Below are positions 37,172 to 46,752 of a stretch of DNA of 64,000 nt, piece after piece; the first letter of the stretch is position 1; the number at the start of each line of letters is the position of its first letter. The notes beneath the pieces were generated by a model, which searched no databases, was not told the DNA's origin, and saw only the letters and a list, made by a program, of their open reading frames with translations. The position numbers and the translations under genes were made by a program. Source of the DNA: Chelydra serpentina (Eukaryota; Chordata; Testudines; Chelydridae); assembly GCA_037349315.1 (NCBI GenBank), contig JBAIAC010000033.1, positions 18,680,001 through 18,744,000 on the forward strand. The letters are read 5' to 3'.

Positions 37172-39453
37172 GAAGAATAACCAAAAATATATCTTCTCAG
37201 TATGAAAATAGTATAACTATTACACATTAGAAGGGACTAATAACAACAATAAATAGGGACTAAATAACAACAGTAGAAATTCCATGTCTGGAGTGACTGT
37301 AGGATATATGCATCTAATGCAGAAAATATGTATTATTCAAGAAGCATTATGTGATCCAGTAATTAAAGACTCTGAGCCAGATTCTGCTCTCAATTATATA
37401 CACCAGTGTAAATCCAAAGAGATGCCATTGATGTCTATAGAGTTATTCCAGTTTTACACCAACATAAATGTATGGCACTGACTTGTAATACATACAGCCA
37501 ATAGTTAAGAATGAACATTTGCCTTTAACTGCACTCCCTGACTCTTGTATTTCTTAATTTAACTGTACAATACTAACAGTACAACACTAACACTTTACAC
37601 ACTAACACTTTAGTAGTATAATTTTTGCATAGAATTTCCTTTATTTAAAAAATAGGAACAATTTCAAAAAGTGGCGGCTGTATGTTGGAATGGACAAATC
37701 TGTGTGCTCTTTTTACATGATGTCCACTGACTGAAAAAGCATATGGATGGATTCATCTTTGTGCAGTTATAACTGAGCAGGAGTGTTCACATTGGTGGCA
37801 TAGCTGCATAGGATGCTATTAGTTATGGAATCTGTGGGCTCTATGCTGTCCTCATCTTTGCCTGTGCAATGACCATTGACTGTGTTGTGAATTGCATTAG
37901 TAGTATATCTGAGGGCAGAATTGTGCCCTGTGTGTTTGCAGTGTGTGGATGAATCTGCAGAATTGTGTTTTACTAGGTTTCTGGGGGCATACTTAGATAT
38001 ACTTCAGCACAGGGAGAGGGGTGCATATAAAACATGCCAAATTCTGCCTAGGCTTAAACCCTTTGCGACCTCAGTGTGCAATATTGTGCTCTTGTTTACT
38101 CCAGTGTAAATCCAGAGTAACTCTTTTAACTCAATGTAACAGCAAAATTCACAACCGAAGGTTTAATCTGCTCTCATGGATGTGTAGATTTGAATAGAAA
38201 TTGGTATAGTAACTTCTATGTGCCCTTTGGGTGTGCAAGGATCTGATGCGTGTGTGAATGTAAACAGGTGAGGGGAGACTGTGTGTATATGGGATTACCT
38301 TGGAGTTGGCAAGGTAAGTGTGTATGCAAATATCACCTGAGCATCAAATATTAGATATTGGATGCCTTGGGGGCACTCAAATGTACACATACTTACATAT
38401 GGACTTTGTGTCTTTATGGTAACCATATGACTAAAAACTTAGTCTTCCATCCTCCAAAGATCCTCATGTGAGCAGGCTACCTGAGCTTGTGCAGAGCTCA
38501 CTGCAGGATTCAGAGGGTCTTAGAAATTGTATACTGCAGATGATGAATGGAAGCAAATTTTCCATTATTGTTAACGTAGTTAATTATACTTTGCTTGACT
38601 TCAGTGGCATGTGCTCACAGTTCAGCACTGTTGGCAGGATAAGAATATTAAATTGTAGCTGTTTGGGGTACAGTGGGCCACAATAGTAGGTTGGAGCCTT
38701 TAGGTGCTATTGCAATATAAATAATAGTAATGTGAAGTTGTAAAGTTCAGCCATTATTAGTTATTCATGCCCAACAACACAAACATATTTTTAAAGCAGA
38801 AGAGGGAGAATTATTTTGATCCCATTTTGATAAAGCAAAAAGTCTAAAGGGATTTTTCTTCAAACTTAAAAAAAAAAAGCCAATATCATGAAATAGTTTA
38901 GTGCAAAAGTTGAATTTTGTGGAAAGTTGTAAATGAATTAATACAGGAATGTCAAATGGAAGATAAGTTTCCACTTTACGGGTCACGTTCTCTAATCAGA
39001 TCTGGTTTGTCTGCACCACTCAGTGAACAAAAGGTCTGGAAACTGGGCAAAAACTGTCAACTAAAAATTCCCCTAACATTGTGGAACACATTGCTGGTAC
39101 AAGTATGCCACTATCCTTCCCAAACCTGCCATCCCCACCATCTCAGCAGAGGTGGCATGTGAAGTTGTGCAAATGGCTGGAAAGTGGACATGCTATGACT
39201 ATTCTCTGTTAGCATATGGTCCATTAAGGATCCTAAATCACTAAGGAATTTACAGATCTCTGGCAGCATCTTTGACTAGCATCCATGCTAGGGATGTGCC
39301 CAAGAATCAAGGAATAGGTCCTTTTAGCATTTGCTGCTGTGAAAGTTCAATAATAAAAAAGACCTAAATTATATAGTGTATAGTCAAAAAATAGACTGAA
39401 CTCAATTTTCATTAAAAAAATTAAAGAGTTCAAATTTCTTAGGTTTTGCCATC
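37172..39453. other. No gene seen; old fold-back repeat at 37368-37486
   Basis: Non-coding. 37368-37486 has the phrases CCAGATTCTGCTCTCAATTA, CCAGTGTAAATCC and AGTTTTACACCAACAT, an old short repeat also seen at 51828-51905. 38600-38740 resembles the amniote-type repeat at 7560-7790. No supported exon. Confidence 0.45.
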
Positions 39454-39468
39454 ACATGTATTAATAAG

Positions 39469-39672
39469 AAGCGACAAAGAGTCCTGTGGCACCTTATAGA
39501 CTAATAGACATATTGGAGCATAAGCTTTCGTGGGTGAATACCCACTTCTTCAGATGCATCTTCAGATGCATCTGAAGAAAGCTTATGCTCCAATACGTCT
39601 GTTAGTCTATAAGGTGCCATTGGACTCTTTGTCGCTTCTACAAATCCAGAATAACATGGCTACCCCTCTGAT
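39469..39672. mobile_element. Hairpin mini-Penelope element (two inverted tails)
   Basis: 204 bases flanked by a 15-bp duplication ACATGTATTAATAAG (39454-39468 and 39673-39687). The left half reads GCGACAAAGAGTCCTGTGGC ... CATAAGCTTTCGTGGGTGAA; the right half is its inverted copy, shorter in the middle, ending CTTTGTCGCTTCTAC and then GGCTACCCCTCTGAT. Both halves match the tail of the Penelope-like element at 41218-45105. The left tail lacks the last about 30 bases present on the right. Confidence 0.88.
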
Positions 39673-39687
39673 ACATGTATTAATAAG

Positions 39688-41204
39688 ATGCTCCAAGAAA
39701 TCATGACTTGAATAAACAAGCCTCCATGGAAACAAATGAAAAAGGGAGCGATACTTGGACTCTGGTTATATTCTGGAGAAAATTAGGTTTCCTCTAATTT
39801 TTCTGATTAATGTAATATGTACTAATAGAATAAGGTCAGTGAAAAAGTTAAAGTTCTTTGATTTTTGTATGACAAAAAATAAATCGGAACTGACCAAAAA
39901 GGTTGGAAAATATCTTACATGGCTAGACCTGTGATAAGGGAAAAAGCTACCAAATACATATGAGATGTGAAGAAATAATCTTTTGTTTTTAACGCTGAAT
40001 GAAAAGGTGTGTTCAGAAGATCAGTTTTAGGATTTGTGAAATATTATATCAATATATTTTATATGTTTAGCAATGTAACAAAGAATCTTATCATAATTTT
40101 TTTTACTGCAAACAGTGAATGATATCTCAGCATGCAGAACAAATTACAGGGATCTAAAATGCTTTCTCCTTGACAAAAAACCCAAAACACTTCTGTAGCT
40201 AACAGTAAGTTTTGATTTTGCCACAATAAAGGAACATTAGAGTTTGGACTTTGATAAAACTGGTCTGTGGGCTGGGAAGTGTGCCTTTCAACTCTATTTC
40301 ATGTGCCCTTCAGTTCATGTTGCCAAAAAAATGTATGCCAAGTATTGCTATTAAATCTTTTATGTTTCAGAGATTTTTGTCAACACACACATGGGGATTG
40401 GGTTTTAAGTGGAGTTAATAATTGAACTTGGAAAAGAGAAACACTGTGGGTGTACTTTACTTAAACAAACCACCACACAAGTTTCAGCCATTTTTATAAT
40501 TATTATCCTGTTTCCAAGGTATGGCAGGTTAAGCATAAAATCTGGCTTACCATACCATATTTATTCATTTGTAAGTCTTGTAGAACAGATTACAAGAAGC
40601 AGATATTTAAGACAGTGAGAGCTATATATTAGCCATTAGCCACCTTGTGTTGCATTGAAACAGAACCTTTTGAAGTCAGCTTTAAGCAATTATATCCGAG
40701 TGCTTGTTTTGGAAGCCTTAAGAAATAATACAGAACTTTCTAAAGTATCATTGTTTTCCAAACCTTTTTGTCCAGTAAGTATTATTTATCACATTGAATG
40801 ATAGATTAAAAATTAATTCATTCTGCCAGTAAAAACAGACCTTGAAATAAAATAGTATCCATAAAAACTATTCATGGAAGAAAGTAGTGTCCTTGGTTTA
40901 TTTCCCCCTGCTCTAGCAAAAAATGTTCATAAAAAATAAACCCCTGTTTAAAAAAAACAAAGTATTTTGTGAAAATGCACTTAGTAGCTAAAAATGTACT
41001 GTATATCAAATTGTACAGTTAATGGTAAAGCATATTTTCTACACTGAAGGGTAAATGTATATTTAGAAGGTGTGGTTAAATGTTCTTACTATTACTGTGT
41101 GCCCACGTGTATGCAATCAATAAAAAATATAGGTTAGCTCTGCAATGGGAGATGCTAATAATTTAGCAATTTAGAATATGGTCATCTCAGTACAGTACCA
41201 GAGA
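39688..41204. other. No gene seen
   Basis: AT-rich DNA without motif-bearing frames. Confidence 0.45.
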
Positions 41205-41793
41205 CTATTGCCAAGAGTATCAGAGGGGTAGCCGTGTTAGTCTGGATATGTAGAAGCGACAAAGGGTCCTGTGGCACCTTATAGACTAACAGAGGTATTG
41301 AAGCATAAGCTTTCGTGGATGAATACCCACTTCTTCGGATGCAAGCAGTGGAAATGTCCAGGGGCAGATATAAATGTGCAGGGAAGATTCAGGCTAGAGA
41401 TAACGAGGTAAGCTTAATCAGGGAGGGTGAGGCCCTCTTCTAGCAGTTGAGGTGTAAACACCAAGGGAGGAGAAACTGCTTTTCTAGTTGGCTAGCCATT
41501 CATAGTCTTTGTTTAGTCCTGAGCTGATGATGTCAAATTTGCAAATGAACTGAAGCTCTGCAGTTTCTCTTTGGAGTCTGGTCCTGAAGTTTTTTTGCTG
41601 CAGGATGGCTACCTTTAGGTCTGCAATTGTGTGTCCAGGGAGGTTGAAGTGTTCTCCTACAGGCTTTTGTATATTGCCATACCTTATATCTGATTTGTGT
41701 CTATTTATCCTTTTGCGTAAGGACTGTCCAGTTTGACCGATGTTCATAGCAGAGGGGCATTGCTGGCATATTATGGCATATATTACATTAGTG

Positions 41794-42240
41794 CAGAGCT
41801 TTCCAAACTGTGTGTCGCGACACGTTAGTGTGTCGGCGGCAGTGTGTAGGTGTGTCGCGGGGCGGCAGGCGTGCTCCGCTCCCCGGCCGGGGCAGCGGGG
41901 CGGCAGGCGTGCTCCGCTCCCCGGCCGGGGCAGCGGGGCAGCGGGCGTGCTCCGCTCCCCGGCCGGGGCAGCGGGGCGGCGGGCGTGCCGCCCTCCCCCC
42001 TGGCGTTTTGGCGGGGCGGCGTTGTTGGGTGGGGGGTGTTTCGGCCGGTGTTGGGGCGGGGGCGGCACTTGGGGTTTTTTGTTTTTTTGGTTTTTTTGCT
42101 TGGGGCGGCCGGCCCTGGGTACTGCGCATGCGCAGTATGTGTAATCCAGGCAGAATTGATTCCGCGTCACTTCCGGTGTGTCGCGAAATGATGCATGTCT
42201 AAAAAGTGTGTCGGCAACATGAAAAGTTTGGAAAGCTCTG
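41794..42240. mobile_element. hAT-like non-autonomous element inside the Penelope gene
   Basis: 447 bases flanked by the perfect 8-bp duplication CATTAGTG (41786-41793 and 42241-42248). Perfect 15-base inverted ends CAGAGCTTTCCAAAC / GTTTGGAAAGCTCTG. The interior is CpG-rich, with a 38-base unit (CGGCAGGCGTGCTCCGCTCC and so on) repeated three times at about 41868-41985 and a G-rich strand at 42000-42110. Repeated TGTGTCG phrases near both ends. The long frames across it on both strands reflect the tandem repeat, not genes. Confidence 0.92.
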
Positions 42241-43291
42241 CATTAGTGGATGTGCAGGTGAATGAACCGGTGATGGTGTGGCTGATCTGGTTAGGTCCTG
42301 TGATGGTGTTCCTGGTGTAGATATGTGGGCAAAGTTGGCATTGAGGTTTGTTGCATGAATTGGTTACTGAGTTAGAGTTATTATGGTGTGGTGTGTAGTT
42401 GCTGGTGAGAATATGCTTCAGGTTGGCGGGTTGTCTGTGGGCGAGGACTGGCCTGCCTCCCAAGGCCTGTGAAAGTGAGGGATCGTTGTTCAGGATGGGT
42501 TGTAGATCACTGATGATCCATTGGAGAGGTTTTAGCTGAGGACTGTAAGTGATGGCCAGAGGAGTTCTGTTGGTTTCTTTCTTCGGTTTGTCTTGCAGCA
42601 GGAGGCTTCTGGGTACACGTCTGGCCCTGTTGATCTGTTTTCTTATTTCCTCATGTGGGTAGCGTAGTTTTGAGAATGCTTGGTGAAGATCTTGTAGGTG
42701 TTGGTCTCTGTCAGAGGGGTTGGAGCAAATACGGTTGTACCTCAGTGCTTGGCTGTAGACAATGGATCGTGTGGTGTGTCCGGGATGGAAGCTGGAGGCA
42801 TGTAGGTAGGCATAGCGGTCAGTGGGTTTTCGGTATAGGGTGGTGTTAATGTGACCATCGCTTATTTGCACCGTGGTGTCTAGGAAGTGGACTTCCCGTG
42901 TAGACTGGTCCAGGCTGAGGTTGATGGTGGGGTGGAAGCTGTTGAAATCGTGGTGGAATTCTTCCAGAGTTTCTTTTCCATGGGTCCAGATGATGAAGAT
43001 GTCATCAATGTAGCGTAGATAGAGAAGGGGCGTGAGTGGAGGAGAACTGAGGAAGCGTTGTTCCAGGTCAGCCATAAAAATGTTGGCATATTGTGGGGCC
43101 ATGCGGGTGCCCATAGCGGTGCCACTGGTCTGGAGGTATATATTGTCACCAAATTTGAAATAATTGTGCGTGAGGATAAAATCACAGAGGTCAGCAACCA
43201 GTTGTGCTGTGGCATCATCAGGGATACTGTTCCTGACAGCTTGTATTCCATCTGTGTGTGGGATGTTTGTGTAGAGAGCCTCTACATCCAT

Positions 43292-43572
43292 TTGACACTA
43301 TCAGCTCAGGACTAAACAGAGACTATGAATGGCTAGCCAACTACAAAAGCAGTTTCTCCTCCCTTGGTGTTCACACCTCAACTGCTAGAAGAGGGCCTCA
43401 CCCTCCCTGATTAGCTTACCTCGTTATCTCTAGCCTGACTCTTCCCTGCACATTTATATCTGCCTCTGGACATTTCCACTGCTTGCATCCAAAGAAGTGG
43501 GTACTGACCCACGAAAGCTTATGCTTCAATACCTCTGTTAGTCTATAATGTGCCACAGGACCCTTTGTCGCT
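43292..43572 (+). mobile_element. 5'-truncated Penelope tail inserted in the RT gene
   Basis: Plus-oriented copy of the last coding codons and 3' tail of a Penelope-like element (TATGAATGGCTAGCCAACTA through CCACAGGACCCTTTGTCGC). It interrupts the minus-strand RT frame exactly at the motif A codons, leaving MDVEA on both sides. The repeated flank TCTACATCCAT (43281-43291 and 43573-43583) is up to 11 bp, but TCTACAT also occurs at the natural tail end, so the true duplication may be shorter. Confidence 0.85.
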
Positions 43573-45118
43573 TCTACATCCATGGTGGCTAGGATGGTGT
43601 GTTCTGGAAGATTACCAAAGCATTGTAGTTTTCTCAGAAAATCAGTGGTGTCACGGAGATAGCTGGGAGTGCTGGTGGCATAGGGTCTGAGTAGCGAGTC
43701 CACATATCCAGACAGTTCTTCAGTGAGAGTGTCAATGCCCGAGATGATGGGGCGTCCAGGATTTCCAGGTTTGTGGATCTTGGGTAGTAGGTAGAATAAC
43801 CCTGGTCGGGTCTCTAAGGGTATGTTGATTTGTTCCTGTGTTAGTGTAGGGAATGTCCTGAGTAGATGGTGCAGTTTCTTAGTGTATTCCTCAGTGGGAT
43901 CTGAGGAGAGTGGCCTGTAGAATTTGGTATTGGAGAGTTGTCTGGCAGCCTCCTTTTGGTAGTCAGACCTGTTCATGATGACAACAGCACCTCCTTTATC
44001 AGCCTCTTTGATTATAATGTCAGGGTTGTTTCTGAGGCTTTGGATGGCATTGCGTTCTGCACGACTTAGGTTATGAGGCAGGCGGCGTTGTTTTTCCACA
44101 ATTTCTGCCTGTGCACGTCGGCGGAAGCATTCTATGTATAGGTCCAGACTGTCATTTCGACCCTCAAGAGGAGTCCATGTGGAGTTCTTCTTGTGCAGTT
44201 GGTGGGAGGGTATCTGTGTATCTGTGCGATGATCAGTGTTATCTTGAAAGTATTCTTTGAGTCGGAGACGGCGAAAGTAGGCTTCCAGGTCACCACAGAA
44301 CTGAATCATGTTGGTGGGGGTGGTGGGGCAAAAAGAGTCCCCGAGATAGGACAGACTCTTCTGCCGGGCTGAGTGTGTGGCTGGATAGATTGACGATATT
44401 GGTGGGTGAATTGGGGGTACCACTGTTGTGGCCCCATGTGGCAGGTAGGATTTTAGACAGCTTACAGTCCTTTTTCCTTTGTAGAGAGGTGAAGTGTTTA
44501 ATGTAGATCTCCTGTCTTATTTTAGTAAAGTCCGTTTGTGTGGAAGATTGGTTATTTATGAAAGTTTCCAGGTTGGAGAGCTCTTTTTTGATGATTTGAT
44601 TTTTTTTTCTTTTTGATTATTTTGATTTTTTGATTTGATGAGTTGATTTTCTGCCAAGGATATAAGGAATGATATAAGGAATGGCAATATACAAAAGCCT
44701 GTAGGAGAACACTTCAACCTCCCTGGACACACAATTGCAGACCTAAAGGTAGCCATCCTGCAGCAAAAAAACTTGGACCAGACTCCAAAGAGAAACTGCA
44801 GAGCTTCAGTTCATTTGCAAATTTGACACCATCAGCTCAGGACTAAACAAAGACTATGAATGGCTAGCCAACTACAAAAGCAGTTTCTCCTCCCTTGGTG
44901 TTCACACCTCAACTGCTAGAAGAGGGCCTCACCCTCCCTGATTAAGCTTACCTCATTATCTCTAGCCTGAATCTTCCCTGCACATTTATATCTGCCCCTG
45001 GACATTTCCACTGCTTGCATCCGAAGAAGTGGGTATTCACCCACGAAAGCTTATGCTTCAATACCTCTGTTAGTCTATAAGGTGCCACAGGACCCTTTGT
45101 CATTTCTATTGCCAAGAG

Positions 45119-46467
45119 CATGCTCAATTTAGGAGAATACAGAATGAAGTTTGGCAAAACGAAGCTGTATTTTTATTAATAACACAATAATTCCTGAGGA
45201 AAAATCCACCCTTCTGCACTCCTCCTGAATAGCCAGGAGAATGGGCGGCAATCCACAAGTGTGAGATGAAATCCTCCCCATTGGTTATAAACTGGCAATA
45301 GGGCTGCTATTACTTTCTGTTGCTGCAGTGGCCACTACCATTCCTGCACTCCCTCTCTGTAAGGGTCATTGGCTTGTGGATCTGTGTGACCCTAGCCTGC
45401 TTTCTCCCATACTGAGCCCAGATCCTACAGTAAGGGAGGGGCATTCACAGAATTATGGGAAGAGAGGAGGATGACAGCCATAGAGTTAGCCCCTCACTCT
45501 TTTCCACCCTAGATTCTTTAGCAAAACACCATAATCTCCCCCTATGTTTCTTATTATGCGTAATAATCAGCACCCCATGTATGTGTGTCCTACAGCATCT
45601 GATAGTGAAAGTGACACCCTCTGTAATGAACACGTTTGGAGTGGCAGCAGATTACATGGCAACCATGGCAGAGTATCATTCCTGATCAATTTGCAGCACT
45701 CAGTCCCAGATGGGGACTAAAAGTGGCGGCACAGAACAGAAGGTCAACACACTCAGAGATAGCACATCAGTATGGTCAACCAGCAGGCTGACTGCTCTCT
45801 GTATTTTGTATCAAACAGAGGTCAACATGAGTGCCCTTTGTTAACGTCTCTATCAGTGCAGAAGCAATGACGATGTTAGGAGAAACATGTTGGAATCCAG
45901 GGATATTGTTTGGGAGGCAATGACTGCAAACAACAAAAGGTACGACATCACTTTTGGTATGCCACACGAAAATGGTCATTCCTATTAATATTTGGGGAAT
46001 GAAATGGCTGATATGAATGGCAGATGTTAAGATGGACGGCTCAGCAGTAACGTGCAGAAAATCGGTGTGGTTCCAAACTCAATCTTTATTAGCAGGCTAG
46101 CTGGTTCTGTTCTGTTACAGAAGCAGAGCAGTCAATCCAGGCAGCAGTATTATTATTCATTATTCTTATTATTTATTTGCTGTTGCACCCACTGTGTGCC
46201 AGGTGCTTTCCAAGGAGGACGAACCCTGCTCCAAAGAACTCACTAGCACAGACAAGTAAACAGAGGTCAGAGGAAGGGGAAGCACAATAGGCAATTTATA
46301 TAGAAATCCCTTGTGTCCCTCTGGTAATGCCCAATAGATCCTAAAGGGAGCAGGGCTGACCCTTTCTGGTGAAGCTGCATCCATTATTCTTTCATCAGAG
46401 AAAGAGTGCTGTACCATAAGGCTTTGAAAGGAGGGGGATTTAACAGCTGTTATGTCTTTATCGGTTG
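45119..46467. other. No gene seen; old repeat at about 46150-46260
   Basis: Non-coding. The stretch TTATTATTTATTTGCTGTTG ... GTGTGCCAGGTGCTTTCC resembles an ancient amniote interspersed repeat. The frames at 45455-45685 and 46169-46417 show no domain. Confidence 0.4.
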
Positions 46468-46752
46468 AGCTGGTTAAAAAAATTTTCCAACAAAAAATTG
46501 TGTTCAGAAGATGTGATTTTGTTAAAATCTATCTTTCTTGCAGGAAAATGCCCACTTCAACAAAATAAATATTTTCTAAAAGTGACATTTCTAAATGGAG
46601 CAAAACATTTTGTTTCAACATAAGAAAAATTCAGCAATTTTTGTTCTGTGAAAATTTTGCCTAATTTGACTTTTTGCCCTGATTTGGGATGAAAACAAAT
46701 GTCGACATATTGGAATTTCTTGCAAAATGGAAATTCCATTTTCCGACCAGCT
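46468..46752. repeat. Old palindromic MITE with AGCTGGT ends
   Basis: Left end AGCTGGTTAAAAAAATTTTCC, right end CCATTTTCCGACCAGCT, inverted with mismatches, and an A/T-rich interior full of AAAATTTT words. A related block lies near 32940-33190. No clear duplication. Confidence 0.5.

Larger units (their letters stand above)
41484..44650 (-). pseudogene. Penelope-like reverse transcriptase/GIY-YIG endonuclease, split by two insertions
   Basis: Copies RNA into DNA at a nick made by its own endonuclease domain. Minus strand in three pieces. 44423-43584: N-terminal part, with EADKGGAVVIMNRSDYQKEA and the RT entry block LPKIHKPGNPGRPIISG. 43291-42249: RT palm, with MDVEALYTNIPH (first catalytic aspartate, motif A), GTAMGTRMAPQYANIFMADL and the YIDD active site at residues 94-97 of this piece, then cysteines CNKPQCQLCPH forming a possible zinc-binding linker. 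41793-41484: GIY-YIG nuclease, VIYAIICQQC ... NIGQTGQSLRKRINRHK ... VGEHF, ending in a stop. Outside the two insertions the frame is open for about 730 codons; upstream of about 44345 the N-terminus is shifted at least twice (homopolymer near 44580, and near 44335). Confidence 0.9.
41218..45105 (-). mobile_element. Composite Penelope-like retroelement (RT + GIY-YIG), tails outward
   Basis: Bounded by a 13-bp duplication CTATTGCCAAGAG (41205-41217 and 45106-45118). The main copy is on the minus strand, its coding part ending at 41484 and its 3' tail running to 41218 (GGGTAGCCGTGTTAGTCTG at the outer end). On the other side, joined head-to-head near 44660, lies a 5'-truncated inverted copy of the 3' end (about 44660-45105, plus strand), starting within the GIY-YIG coding part and ending in the same tail. 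Partial inverted copies and variable duplications are known for Penelope-like elements. Two later insertions sit inside: 41794-42240 and 43292-43572. Confidence 0.9.

Noticed and set aside
41740..42202. Several frames of 113-134 codons on both strands, Gly/Arg/Pro/Ala-rich
   Set aside because: Produced by the 38-base tandem repeat and CpG-rich interior of a hAT MITE with exact ends and 8-bp duplication.
41218..45105. Idea that the repeated tails with spacing are a CRISPR array or long direct LTRs
   Set aside because: The repeats are few, long, in opposite orientation and match Penelope tails; not a CRISPR array, and not direct LTRs.
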